From the NCBI GenBank assembly GCA_964530115.1, contig CAZGYD010000104.1, positions 6,931-70,930 on the forward strand: 64,000 nt of DNA. The letters are read 5' to 3'. Made by a program: the position numbers and the translations under genes. The DNA comes from Fen-999 sp964530115 (lineage in GTDB: Bacteria; Pseudomonadota; Gammaproteobacteria; Burkholderiales; Rhodocyclaceae). Each line of letters starts with the position of its first letter. The first letter of the stretch is position 1. Shown here in pieces: positions 1 to 10,764 of this stretch. The notes beneath the pieces are model-generated. The model worked only from the letters and a program-made list of their open reading frames with translations, had not been told where the DNA came from and ran no database searches.

Positions 1-2
1 GC

Positions 3-734
3 ACGCCCAAGGGGCGGCTGCTCGCGACCTTCCACGTCTGGCGCGACGGCCCCGATTTCCTGCTCGCGCTGTCGGCCGACATCCGCGCCGCGATCCTGAA
101 GAAGCTGTCGATGTACATCCTCCGGAGCAAGGTCAAGCTCGCGGAGGCGGACCTGGCGTTGGTCGGCCTTGCCGGCGCCGGCGCGCAGGCGCTGGCGGAA
201 CGTCATGGCGGGCTGCCGCTGGGTGGCACGCGTTTTCTCCTTGCCTTGCCGCCGGCAACGGCCATCACCGCCTGGCCCGATCTCGCCGCCTCGGCAACCC
301 CCGCGGGTACCGCGGCCTGGCGCTGGCTGGAAATCGCTGCCGGCCAGCCACGGGTCATCGCCGCGACTCAGGAAGCCTTCGTGCCGCAGATGATGAACAT
401 GGAGCTGCCGACTGTCGCCGGCGTGAGCTTCACCAAGGGCTGCTATCCGGGACAGGAGATCGTCGCGCGCACCCAGTACCTTGGCAAGGTCAAGCGGCGG
501 ATGTACCGCGCCCGCCTCGAAGTGCCGGCGGCGCCCGGCACCGACCTGTTTACGCCCGAATCCGGCGACCAGCACTGCGGAGCGATCGTCACCGTCGCGC
601 CGTCCCCCGAGGGCGGCCTGGAATGCCTGCTGGTCGTGCAGACCTCGGGCGCGGGAGCCGGCGAGATCCACGTCGGCACGCCGGACGGCCCGCGTGCGAC
701 CCTCGTCGATCCGCAGCCCTATCCGATCGACTGA
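3..734 (+). CDS. ygfZ: YgfZ-type folate-binding Fe-S cluster maintenance protein (5' truncated)
   Basis: Open from base 3 to a TGA at 732-734, giving 243 residues with the N-terminus outside the window. The family signature K-G-C-Y-P-G-Q-E-I-V lies near bases 433-465, and the fold is GcvT-like. YgfZ proteins bind tetrahydrofolate and help assemble or repair certain Fe-S enzymes such as MiaB; that role is family knowledge. The cysteine of the signature is present. The stop is 9 bp before the next gene, so the two are probably co-transcribed. The family assignment is firm; only the missing N-terminus limits it. Confidence 0.9.
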   Translation, partial: TPKGRLLATFHVWRDGPDFLLALSADIRAAILKKLSMYILRSKVKLAEADLALVGLAGAGAQALAERHGGLPLGGTRFLLALPPATAITAWPDLAASATPAGTAAWRWLEIAAGQPRVIAATQEAFVPQMMNMELPTVAGVSFTKGCYPGQEIVARTQYLGKVKRRMYRARLEVPAAPGTDLFTPESGDQHCGAIVTVAPSPEGGLECLLVVQTSGAGAGEIHVGTPDGPRATLVDPQPYPID

Positions 735-743
735 TCCGGGCGG

Positions 744-1523
744 ATGTGCCTGATCCTCGTCGCCTGGCAGGCACACCCCTCGCATCCGCTGATCGTCGCC
801 GCCAACCGCGACGAATTCTTCGCCCGACCGACCGCCGCGGCCGGCTTCTGGCCGGGGTCTGGAATCCTCGCCGGCCGCGACCTTGCCGGCGGCGGCACCT
901 GGATGGGCGTGACGACCTCCGGGCGCTTCGCGGCGCTGACCAACTATCGGGACCCCGAGCGCCACGTCGAAGGCCGCCGCTCGCGCGGAGAACTCGTGGC
1001 CGGATTCCTGGCGTCCGGGGCTCCTCCGCTGGAATGGCTGGACGAGGCTAGCCGCCGGCGGGATGACTACAACCCCTTCAACCTGCTTGCCGGCGACCGG
1101 GACACCCTCGCGTGCCTGGAGAGCGTCACGGGAAGCCTGCATGTCCTGGAGCCCGGCGTTCACGGCCTGTCGAACCATCTGCTCGACTCGCCGTGGCCCA
1201 AGGTCACCGCCGCCAGGTCCGCACTTGCCGACGCGCTGGCGGCCCTCCCGGAGGAACGGCCGCTCTTCGAGCTGCTTCGCGACGACGCAGCGCATCCCGA
1301 TCACCTGCTGCCGCGAACGGGCATCAGCCTCGAATGGGAGCGGCTGCTGTCCGCCGCCTTCGTCCGGGCCCCGGGCTACGGCACGCGCAGTTCGACGATC
1401 CTGAAACTCAGCCGTGGTAACACGCCAGCCGAACCCGCGATGATCACGTTCGACGAGCAGACCTGGCTCGAGGGCGGCCGGCCGGGCGACCGCCGGCGAT
1501 ACCGATTCAGGCTTTCGCGGTAG
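744..1523 (+). CDS. TANGO2/NRDE family protein
   Basis: 259 residues starting M-C-L-I-L-V, with the conserved second-position cysteine. The A-N-R-D-E-F motif that names the family lies near residues 20-25, and G-T-R-S-S-T lies near the C-terminus. TANGO2 homologues are implicated in haem or lipid handling, but the bacterial role is unsettled. The gene follows ygfZ by 9 bp, and its 3' end overlaps the convergent L,D-transpeptidase gene by 17 bp. Just after G-T-R-S-S-T it reads L-K-L-S-R-G-N-T-P, encoded by a copy of the dispersed repeat at 1403-1426. This is a region where family members vary. Confidence 0.85.
   Translation: MCLILVAWQAHPSHPLIVAANRDEFFARPTAAAGFWPGSGILAGRDLAGGGTWMGVTTSGRFAALTNYRDPERHVEGRRSRGELVAGFLASGAPPLEWLDEASRRRDDYNPFNLLAGDRDTLACLESVTGSLHVLEPGVHGLSNHLLDSPWPKVTAARSALADALAALPEERPLFELLRDDAAHPDHLLPRTGISLEWERLLSAAFVRAPGYGTRSSTILKLSRGNTPAEPAMITFDEQTWLEGGRPGDRRRYRFRLSR
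1403..1426 (+). repeat. dispersed repeat copy 1 (inside NRDE gene)
   Basis: Exact consensus with TG as the variable pair. The sense orientation matches the host gene, and the reading frame gives K-L-S-R-G-N-T-P. Confidence 0.8.
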
Positions 1524-2439
1524 CGCCCGGGGTTTCCCTCGCCGGAGCGAGGCGGCGGACCATGGCGATGTGCGGAATGCCGGCCTCGATGAAGACGCTG
1601 CCCGTGGCGACGAAACCCAGGCGCTCGTAGAAGCCGGCCGCCGCGGTCTGGGCGTTGAGCGCCAGTTCGGTGATGCCCCGTCGGCGCGCGGCTTCCATCA
1701 AGTGGCACATCAGCGCCCTGCCGACGCCCTTGCCGCGCCATTGCGGCAGCACGGCGAGCCGGCCGATGTGACCGTCGGGCAGCAGCCGGCCGGTGCCGAT
1801 CGCCTCGCCTGCCGGGCCGCACGCAAGGACGTGCAGGCTGACGGGATCGGCTTCGTCGTATTCCATGTCCGCCGGCACGCCCTGCTCGGCGACGAACACC
1901 TGCTCGCGGACCGGTCCGGCCAGGGTGGCCAGGCTGGCCCAGTCGCCCTCCTCGATGCCGTATTCGACGATGTCGACGGGGGTGAATGGCGGCACGAGGT
2001 CGAAGAGTTCGACGATGTCGGCGTTCCTCATGCGGATGCAGCCGATCGATCCCGGCCGGCCCATGGCCACTGTGTCCGGGCTGCCGTGGATGTAGACGTA
2101 GCGGCGCATGGTGTCGACCTCGCCCAGGCGGTTGAAGCCCGGCTCCCTGCCCGAGAGCCAGAGGATGCGCGTCAGGATCCAGTCGCGGCCGGGAAAGGCT
2201 TCGGCAAGTTCCGGCGACCAGATCTCGCCGGTCGGCCGGCGGCCCTTGAAGACGGTGTTCTCCGGCGCGCCCGCGCCGATCTTGGCCCGGATGACGTGCC
2301 GGCCGCGCGGGGTGCGGTAGCTGCCCCTCAGTTCTCCGGCGCCGTTGGCGGCCGTCGAGACCGCATATCGGCGCAGAAGATGTTGATCATCTTCATACAA
2401 TTCAAGCGATTGCGACCTGATACTAATCCAGATTCTCAT
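1507..2439 (-). CDS. L,D-transpeptidase (YkuD) fused to GNAT acetyltransferase
   Basis: 310 residues from an ATG at 2439; a GTG 12 bp upstream would add four residues, but YkuD proteins usually begin at this ATG. Residues 1-160 form a YkuD domain with I-H-G-S-P-D near residue 118 and G-S-I-G-C-I-R-M near residue 131, which carries the catalytic cysteine. Such enzymes cross-link peptidoglycan or anchor proteins to it. From about residue 165 there is a complete GNAT domain with V-F-V-A-E-Q-G-V-P and the acetyl-CoA loop Q-W-R-G-K-G-V-G-R-A-L. No signal peptide or membrane segment is visible, which is odd for a transpeptidase working in the periplasm. Each domain call is firm; the joint function is unknown. 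Confidence 0.85.
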   Translation of the reverse strand: MRIWISIRSQSLELYEDDQHLLRRYAVSTAANGAGELRGSYRTPRGRHVIRAKIGAGAPENTVFKGRRPTGEIWSPELAEAFPGRDWILTRILWLSGREPGFNRLGEVDTMRRYVYIHGSPDTVAMGRPGSIGCIRMRNADIVELFDLVPPFTPVDIVEYGIEEGDWASLATLAGPVREQVFVAEQGVPADMEYDEADPVSLHVLACGPAGEAIGTGRLLPDGHIGRLAVLPQWRGKGVGRALMCHLMEAARRRGITELALNAQTAAAGFYERLGFVATGSVFIEAGIPHIAMVRRLAPARETPGATAKA

Positions 2440-2586
2440 TTCGGAAAACACTGAACGAGTTGTTGCGCGGGCGCATCGTTGCGTTGCGTGGTGCTCGGAT
2501 GCTCGCCTATCGATCTGATATGACTCGCATCCTGTGCTCCGGGCGCCTTGCGCTGCAATCCGCTCACGGCCTTCTTCAGTGTTCCC

Positions 2587-3057
2587 TTAGGCGGTCGCGG
2601 TCTTCGAGCGCCGGGCCGCGAAAAAGCTCGACAGCAGCCGGCCGCATTCGTCGGCGAGCACGCCGCCCTCGATCTCCGCGTGATGGTTGAGCCGGCCTTC
2701 GGCGAAGAGATCGACGACGCTGCCCGCGGCGCCGGTCTTCGGGTCGCGCGCGCCGAAGACGACCCGCGCGACCCGCGCGTGCATGATCGCGCCGGCGCAC
2801 ATGACGCAGGGCTCCAGCGTCACGTAGAGCGTGCTGCCGGGCAGCCGGTAATTGCCGAGGCGGGATGCGGCATCGCGCAGCGCCATGATCTCGGCGTGCG
2901 CGGTCGGGTCGTGGCGCGAGATCGGCTGGTTGAAGCCGCGGCCGACGATGTCACCATCGACGACGACCAGCGCGCCGACCGGCACCTCGTCGAGCGTCGC
3001 CGCCTCGCGGGCCAGATCGAGCGCCGCGCGCATGAAGACGATGTCGGATGAATCCAA
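2587..3057 (-). CDS. tadA: tRNA-specific adenosine deaminase TadA
   Basis: 156 residues with the zinc deaminase motifs H-A-E-I-M-A-L near residue 54 and P-C-V-M-C-A-G-A near residue 84, which provide the zinc ligands and the catalytic glutamate. TadA converts A34 of tRNA-Arg(ACG) to inosine. The length is normal for the family. It starts 14 bp after the response regulator stop and is probably the last gene of a ppdK-regulator-tadA transcript. The 147 bp to the next minus-strand gene contains no recognisable gene. Confidence 0.93.
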   Translation of the reverse strand: MDSSDIVFMRAALDLAREAATLDEVPVGALVVVDGDIVGRGFNQPISRHDPTAHAEIMALRDAASRLGNYRLPGSTLYVTLEPCVMCAGAIMHARVARVVFGARDPKTGAAGSVVDLFAEGRLNHHAEIEGGVLADECGRLLSSFFAARRSKTATA

Positions 3058-3071
3058 GCGCTGCGAACCCC

Positions 3072-3617
3072 TCAGGCGGTTCGGGCAGTGTCGCCGGCGC
3101 GCCGCCTTGGCCTGCGCTGCTCGTCGAGCAGGCCCTCGATGCGCGCGAAGACCTCCTGGCGCGAGAACGGCTTCTTCATGAAGTCGTCGGCGGGGATCCG
3201 GCTGGCGAAGAACTGTTCGACCGCCTGGCCGTCGCCGCTCATCATGATCACCGGGATCGCCTGGGTGACGAGTTCGCGCCGCAGGGCCCGCAAGACGCCG
3301 AAACCGTTCATCCCCGGCATGACGATGTCGAGGAAGATCAGGTCCGGCACCTGTTCGCGGGCCAGCGCGAGGCCCGTCTCCCCGTCGCCGGCCTCGCTGA
3401 CGACAAGGCCGGCCGAGGCGAGCATCCGGCCGAGGGCCGCGACGATCGTCTTCGAGTCGTCGATGACGAGCACCCGCGTGCCGCGCCGTGCATCGACGCG
3501 CTTCCTCGCCCGACGGTCGATGGGAATCACCGGGGCCCGCGCCGGCAACGGCTCGGCGCCGGGCGCCTCCGCCGGCCGATGGCCAAAGAACCTTCGCATC
3601 GCCTCGATGATTCCCAT
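3072..3617 (-). CDS. single-domain response regulator with basic N-terminal tail
   Basis: 181 residues. Residues 1-45 are a basic, proline-rich tail; residues 47-165 form a receiver domain. The acidic pair is D53-D54, the phosphoacceptor aspartate is at about 97 in F-L-D-I-V-M-P-G-M-N-G, and the switch lysine is at about 148 in M-K-K-P-F. There is no output domain and no histidine kinase nearby. It sits 15 bp after ppdK and 14 bp before tadA on the same strand, so it is very likely co-transcribed with them. A CheY-like role acting through protein contact is plausible, but the partner is unknown. Confidence 0.85.
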   Translation of the reverse strand: MGIIEAMRRFFGHRPAEAPGAEPLPARAPVIPIDRRARKRVDARRGTRVLVIDDSKTIVAALGRMLASAGLVVSEAGDGETGLALAREQVPDLIFLDIVMPGMNGFGVLRALRRELVTQAIPVIMMSGDGQAVEQFFASRIPADDFMKKPFSRQEVFARIEGLLDEQRRPRRRAGDTARTA

Positions 3618-3632
3618 GCCGCTCCCCTTTCG

Positions 3633-6422
<2,790 letters not shown>

Positions 6423-6525
6423 GGCGCACTCCCTTCATGCGTAGTGGTTATCGATCGCACCTTATCAGAACCTTTGCCCCAAAGCTTGCGGCAAGTCAAT
6501 TCCGACCGGGCCGGAACGGCCGGCC

Positions 6526-6550
6526 GGCGTGTTACGGTGGCTGAGTTTCG
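6526..6550 (-). repeat. dispersed repeat copy 2 (intergenic)
   Basis: It lies in the 282 bp between ppdK and the MerR-type gene. Read on the minus strand it matches the consensus except in the centre, where it has CAC for the usual G plus variable pair. It is the short form; the following bases do not match the 90-bp long form. I see no gene in the rest of 6423-6668. Confidence 0.75.
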
Positions 6551-6668
6551 GTAGCCGGTGCCCGCGCAGGCTCGTCGCCCCGAAAGCGGCCACCAAGCCG
6601 CCCGCCCTCCTTGAAAACCCGTTCGGGAGCGGGCCGCGACATGCCTCGCCGTGCAGTCCTCGGCCCGG

Positions 6669-6704
6669 TTGACAATGACAGTATTACTGTATAGTATTAC
6701 TGTC
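6669..6704 (+). promoter_or_regulatory. promoter with tandem palindromic operator of the MerR-type gene
   Basis: TTGACA at 6669-6674 is a consensus -35. It is followed by two near-identical 13-bp palindromes, ACAGTATTACTGT at 6678-6690 and ATAGTATTACTGT at 6691-6703. Candidate -10 boxes (TAGTAT at 6692, or TATTAC at 6695 with a 20-bp spacer as in MerR promoters) lie inside the second palindrome. The ATG begins at 6705, so the transcript would have almost no leader. Autoregulation by the downstream regulator is inferred. Confidence 0.65.
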
Positions 6705-7133
6705 ATGAATCAGCCCGAAACCTTCACGCTGGAAGAAATCGCCTCTCTGGCCGAACTGCCGCGGCGGACCGTGCGCTACTACATCCAGGCCGGTCTCGTC
6801 GACCGCCCGCAGGGCATCGGCAAGGGGGCCCGCTACACCCGGCGGCACCTCGAACAGCTCCTGACCATACGCAAATGGCAGTTGGCCGGTCTGTCGCTCG
6901 AACGGATCGGCGAACTGCTCCGGCAGCCGGCCGCCGGCACCCTGCCGCCGGCACCGCGCCGGGCCGGGACGGTCGAGGTCTGGAGCCATCTCGTGGTCGC
7001 CGACGGCGTCGAGCTCACGGTCGAGCCCGGCCGGGCCGGCCTGACCCCGGAACAGGTGCGGACCTTGTTCCGCGAGGTGTCGGCGGCCTACGCGCGGATT
7101 CGCGACAACCAGGAAAGCGAGGAAAAAGCATGA
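6705..7133 (+). CDS. MerR-type HTH regulator
   Basis: 142 residues. The N-terminal winged HTH reads F-T-L-E-E-I-A-S-L-A-E-L-P, then R-T-V-R-Y-Y-I-Q-A-G-L-V, as in MerR proteins. The C-terminal part is short and shows no cysteine pattern for metal binding. I chose the ATG at 6705 because upstream in-frame starts (6651, 6675) would translate the operator itself. No Shine-Dalgarno sequence precedes 6705, consistent with a leaderless message. The stop overlaps the next ATG (ATGA), so the two genes are translationally coupled. It probably controls itself and the VIT/VWA protein; the signal is unknown. Confidence 0.8.
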   Translation: MNQPETFTLEEIASLAELPRRTVRYYIQAGLVDRPQGIGKGARYTRRHLEQLLTIRKWQLAGLSLERIGELLRQPAAGTLPPAPRRAGTVEVWSHLVVADGVELTVEPGRAGLTPEQVRTLFREVSAAYARIRDNQESEEKA

Positions 7134-9451
7134 GCACCCAGGCATCGCTCCTCACGGGAACCCGGGGCGAACGCGTCGCCCTCTGCGACGTCGCGATTTC
7201 GGCGCAGTTACGCGATCTGCTCGCCGAGATCACGGTTTCCCAGACCTATCGCAACGACGAGGCCAATAACATCGAGGCCGTCTATACCTTCCCGCTGCCG
7301 ACCGAGGCCGTGCTCCTCGAAGTCGAGGCCGAGATCGGCGGACGCCGGCTCGAGGGCGCCGTCGTCGAAAAGGCGGCCGCCGCGAAGCAGTACGAGGATG
7401 CCATTGCCGAGGGTGACACGGCCGTGATGCTCGAGGCGATCGAGCCCGGCCTCTACACGATGAACGTCGGCAACCTCCTGCCCGGCGAGACGGCGCGGCT
7501 CACCATCCGCTATGCGCTCCTCCACCGCTGGAACGGGGACCGCTTGCGGCTCATGCTGCCGACCACGGTCGCGCCGCGCTACGGCTTCTGGCACGCGCTG
7601 CCGCACCAGGTTCCGGAAAGCTCGCTCTCCGTCGAGAACCGTTTCTCGCTGACGGTGGAGGTGAGCGGCCTGCTGGCCGAGGCGCGGTTTTCCAGCCCTT
7701 CGCATCCGGTCGCCTTCACGCGGACGGCCGACAGGGCCGTGATCACCCTGCAACAGCCGAAGGCGGTGATGGACCGGGATTTCGTTCTGGACGTGTGGGC
7801 ACCCGAGGCGGCTGGCAGTTTCGTGCTGAGCGGCCGGGACGGAGCCGGCATCGCTGCGGTGGCGGGTTTCCGGCCCGTCTTCCCGGAAGCGCGAGAACCG
7901 CGCCCGCTCGCCCTGGCGATCGTCATCGACTGCTCCGGTTCCATGGCCGGTCCCTCGATCGAACAGGCGAAACGGGCCATGGGGAACATCCTCGACCGCC
8001 TGCGCCCCGAAGACCGCATCACCGTGATCGCCTTCGGCAACCATGCCCGCGCGTTCTCGCCGACGCTTCTTCCCTGCACGGGCGCCCACCTCGACCGGCT
8101 GCGCGAATTCGCGCAGTCCCTGGAAGCCGACATGGGCGGCACCGAAATCGGCCCCGCCCTGCGCCTGGCCTACGCAACCGCCGGCGATGAAGCGATCGCC
8201 AAAGTCCTGGTAATCACCGACGGCGAAGTCGCCGGCTGGGAGGCCATCGTCGAGGAAGCCCGCCAGTCGCGCCGGCGGGTTTTCACCGTCGGCGTCGGGC
8301 ATGCCGTCTCCGAGGCTTTCGTGCGCGGACTCGCGGCCGCGACCGGCGGCGCCTGCGAGCTCGTCTCGCCGAGCGAGCGCATGGCCGAACGCATCGTCCG
8401 CCACTTCGAACGGCTGCGCGCGCCGCGCGCCCAGCGGGCCGCCGTGCATTGGCCGGCCGGTGCCGCAGAAATCTGCCCGTCCCGCCTCGGGGCGGTGTTC
8501 GACGGCGACACGGTGGTCGCGGCAGCCCGGTTCGAGCGGCTTCCGGCCGGCGGGCACGTGACCCTCGAAATCGAGACGGAAACTGGCGAAATCATTCGCC
8601 AGGATCAGGCAATCCCGGGCGTTCCTGGTTCGGGGGACACGGAGGCGTTCTCCACCGTCGCCCGCATCGCGGCAGCGATGCGCCTAAAGGAAGCAGACGA
8701 GGCCACGGGCCGCGAGACGGCGCTCCGCTACCGGCTCCTCAGTCCCTGGACCGATTGGCTTCTCATCGCGAAGCGGCCCGAGGAAGAGCGGGCGGCGGAA
8801 CTCCCCGCCTTGCGCAAGGTGCCGCAGACGCTGGCCGCCGGCTGGGGCGGCACCGGGGCCGTTCCGGTCTTGTACTGCCTGCTCGCCGGCGAGGCGTTTG
8901 CGGACCACGCTTGCTTCGAACCCTGCCTCGATGCGGACATATCCGCGGCGAAGGGTCGGCTCAGCGACCGGCTGCGGCGCCTTGCGGAACGCATCGCATC
9001 GTGCCCGTCGCCCGTCACCCGCGCCGATGCCCGGGCGTTGCTGGAGGAAACCGGCCTCGCCGATGAGTTCAAAAAGATCACGATGGGCGCCTCGCTGCTG
9101 GGCGTATCGAGCGATGCGGTCGCGGCCCTCCTCCTCGTCCACATCGTCGATGCGCTGCCAAAGGCCTGGTTGACCGATGCAGTGGAGCGGGCGATTGCGC
9201 CGCTGCGGCAATGGGCCGCGGCAGTGGATGCCGCGCTGCGCGAACTTGCCGCCCGGCACGGGGACTCCACTGAGCGGATGGGCGAGCTCGCCGCGGACGG
9301 CGTGCTTTCCGGGCCGGTGGCGGCACTCGCCGAGGACCATGCCGCAGTCCTCGCGGCATTGCCCGAGCGGATCGATGACGCCGTGCGCCAAGTCATCGAG
9401 GACGCCGACCGCGAAGACGATCGGCTCGACGCGACCGCCGAGACCCCCTGA
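7130..9451 (+). CDS. VIT and von Willebrand factor A domain protein
   Basis: 773 residues from the ATG that overlaps the regulator stop. Residues 1-130 form a VIT (vault/inter-alpha-trypsin) domain with V-S-Q-T-Y-R-N and the typical A-V-Y-T-F-P-L-P. A VWA domain begins near residue 260 with a complete MIDAS start, D-C-S-G-S-M, and a later V-I-T-D-G-E. The last 200 residues are helical and unassigned. There is no signal peptide, sortase motif or membrane anchor, unlike the exported VIT/VWA sortase targets of other proteobacteria. The function is unknown; a metal-dependent protein-binding scaffold is the safest statement. Confidence 0.85.
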   Translation: MSTQASLLTGTRGERVALCDVAISAQLRDLLAEITVSQTYRNDEANNIEAVYTFPLPTEAVLLEVEAEIGGRRLEGAVVEKAAAAKQYEDAIAEGDTAVMLEAIEPGLYTMNVGNLLPGETARLTIRYALLHRWNGDRLRLMLPTTVAPRYGFWHALPHQVPESSLSVENRFSLTVEVSGLLAEARFSSPSHPVAFTRTADRAVITLQQPKAVMDRDFVLDVWAPEAAGSFVLSGRDGAGIAAVAGFRPVFPEAREPRPLALAIVIDCSGSMAGPSIEQAKRAMGNILDRLRPEDRITVIAFGNHARAFSPTLLPCTGAHLDRLREFAQSLEADMGGTEIGPALRLAYATAGDEAIAKVLVITDGEVAGWEAIVEEARQSRRRVFTVGVGHAVSEAFVRGLAAATGGACELVSPSERMAERIVRHFERLRAPRAQRAAVHWPAGAAEICPSRLGAVFDGDTVVAAARFERLPAGGHVTLEIETETGEIIRQDQAIPGVPGSGDTEAFSTVARIAAAMRLKEADEATGRETALRYRLLSPWTDWLLIAKRPEEERAAELPALRKVPQTLAAGWGGTGAVPVLYCLLAGEAFADHACFEPCLDADISAAKGRLSDRLRRLAERIASCPSPVTRADARALLEETGLADEFKKITMGASLLGVSSDAVAALLLVHIVDALPKAWLTDAVERAIAPLRQWAAAVDAALRELAARHGDSTERMGELAADGVLSGPVAALAEDHAAVLAALPERIDDAVRQVIEDADREDDRLDATAETP

Positions 9452-9462
9452 AGCCGCCGGCC

Positions 9463-9552
9463 GGCGTGTTACGACGGCTGAGTTTCGCGAAAAACCGGGA
9501 CGCCACGAAGTGGCGGCCCCGAGCGAAACCAGAGAGGAGACGGAAGCCTCGC
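9463..9552 (-). repeat. dispersed repeat copy 3, long form
   Basis: The 25-bp core is at 9463-9487. A perfect hairpin follows (CGCCAC, loop GAA, GTGGCG, 9501-9515), then CGGAAGCC at 9541-9548, exactly 78 bp after the core start as in copy 4. Read on the minus strand, the hairpin is followed by a run of five T, which resembles an intrinsic terminator. Confidence 0.75.
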
Positions 9553-9597
9553 CCCAGCCCCAAGGGCGCCGAACGCTGCCGTGCGGCGGCCCCGAAC

Positions 9598-9625
9598 CGC
9601 GTGGATGGGGACGAGCCTCCACGCG
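9598..9625. repeat. perfect 8-bp inverted repeat upstream of YbaY-NlpE gene
   Basis: CGCGTGGA at 9598-9605 pairs with TCCACGCG at 9618-9625 around a 12-base loop. No T-run follows on the plus strand. It could be a weak terminator or a leader hairpin; I cannot tell which. Confidence 0.45.
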
Positions 9626-9723
9626 CGGTTTCGCCCATCGCGTCCGGCAGCCGGTTCATCCGGAGGCCGCCGGAGGCGGTATAAACTGACCCGCGAAGAG
9701 CAGGCTCTTTCGCGGAGACGGCC

Positions 9724-10764
9724 ATGATCCGACGCATCCTTCGGCGCCTGACGGCGCTTTTCTGTGTCTCCTCCTGCCTTGCCGGCACCGCGGCGGCCGG
9801 CACGCTGCAGGGCACCGCCTGGTATCGCGAGCGCCTGATGCTGCCGCCGGATGCCGTGTTCGAAGCGGTGCTGGAAGACATCTCGCGCGCCGATGCACCG
9901 GCCACGGTACTCGGCCGTGTCCGGCTGGATCCGGCCGGGCAGCCGCCGTTCCGCTTCGAGATCGCCTACGACGACGCCGCGATCCGCCCCGGCGGCCGCT
10001 ACGCGGTGCGCGCCACGATCAGCCATCGGGGCCGGCTGCGCTTCGTCACCGACCGCATCCACCCCGTTCTCGACGGCCGCAGCGAACCCATCGAATTACT
10101 GCTCGTCTCGACGGCGAGGCCTCCCGCCGACGACGATCGCAGGGGCCTGGGCTCCCTCCCCGCCTCTTTCGAGGGCGATCTGCCGGGTGCCGACAGCGCG
10201 ATCCGCTGGCATCTGGACCTCTTTCCCGAGGGGCGTTTCCAACTGCGCATGACCTACCTAGACAAGCCGGCACCCAACCCGTTCGACGACATCGGTCGCT
10301 GGTCGCGCGAACGCGCGAGCGGCCGCATCGTGCTGCGCGGCGGACGCGAGGCGCCCGTGTTCCTGCTGCCCGTGGATGACGGCAAGGCCTTGCGCAAGCT
10401 GGACCTCGAGGGCCGGCCGATCGAATCCGTCCATAACGACCGCCTGCCGAGGCTTCCAGAATTCGCGCCCATCGAACCCCGGCTTTTCCTCCGGGGCATG
10501 TTCGCCTACTGGGCGGACGCGCCGAGCATCGTGCTGTGTGCCGATGGCCGCATGGTGCCGGTGGCGATGGAGGCCGACTACCGGGCGCTCGAAGCCGCCT
10601 ACCTCAAAGCCCGGACGAATCCCGGCGAACGCGTGCTGGTGAGCGTCGAGGGGCTGCTCGGCATGCGCCCTTCGATGGAGGCGTCGCAGCCGCCGAGGAC
10701 CACGCTCGTCGTCGAGCGTTTCGTGGGCATCTCGCCCGGCCGGCGCTGCGCCGGCAGGCCGTAG
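9724..10764 (+). CDS. YbaY/NlpE-like envelope protein
   Basis: 346 residues. The export signal is M-I-R-R-I-L-R-R-L-T followed by a short hydrophobic stretch. V-S-S-C ending at residue 18 could be a lipobox, while A-A-A-G near residue 25 would fit signal peptidase I. Residues 27-135 resemble the YbaY domain (L-Q-G-T-A-W-Y-R-E-R, then I-R-P-G-G-R-Y-A-V). The middle resembles the N-terminal barrel of NlpE (G-A-D-S-A-I-R-W-H-L-D-L, then G-R-W-S-R), and the end resembles its C-terminal domain. NlpE is an envelope-stress and copper-related lipoprotein; a similar role here is inference. The gene lies alone between two long-form repeat copies. Confidence 0.7.
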   Translation: MIRRILRRLTALFCVSSCLAGTAAAGTLQGTAWYRERLMLPPDAVFEAVLEDISRADAPATVLGRVRLDPAGQPPFRFEIAYDDAAIRPGGRYAVRATISHRGRLRFVTDRIHPVLDGRSEPIELLLVSTARPPADDDRRGLGSLPASFEGDLPGADSAIRWHLDLFPEGRFQLRMTYLDKPAPNPFDDIGRWSRERASGRIVLRGGREAPVFLLPVDDGKALRKLDLEGRPIESVHNDRLPRLPEFAPIEPRLFLRGMFAYWADAPSIVLCADGRMVPVAMEADYRALEAAYLKARTNPGERVLVSVEGLLGMRPSMEASQPPRTTLVVERFVGISPGRRCAGRP

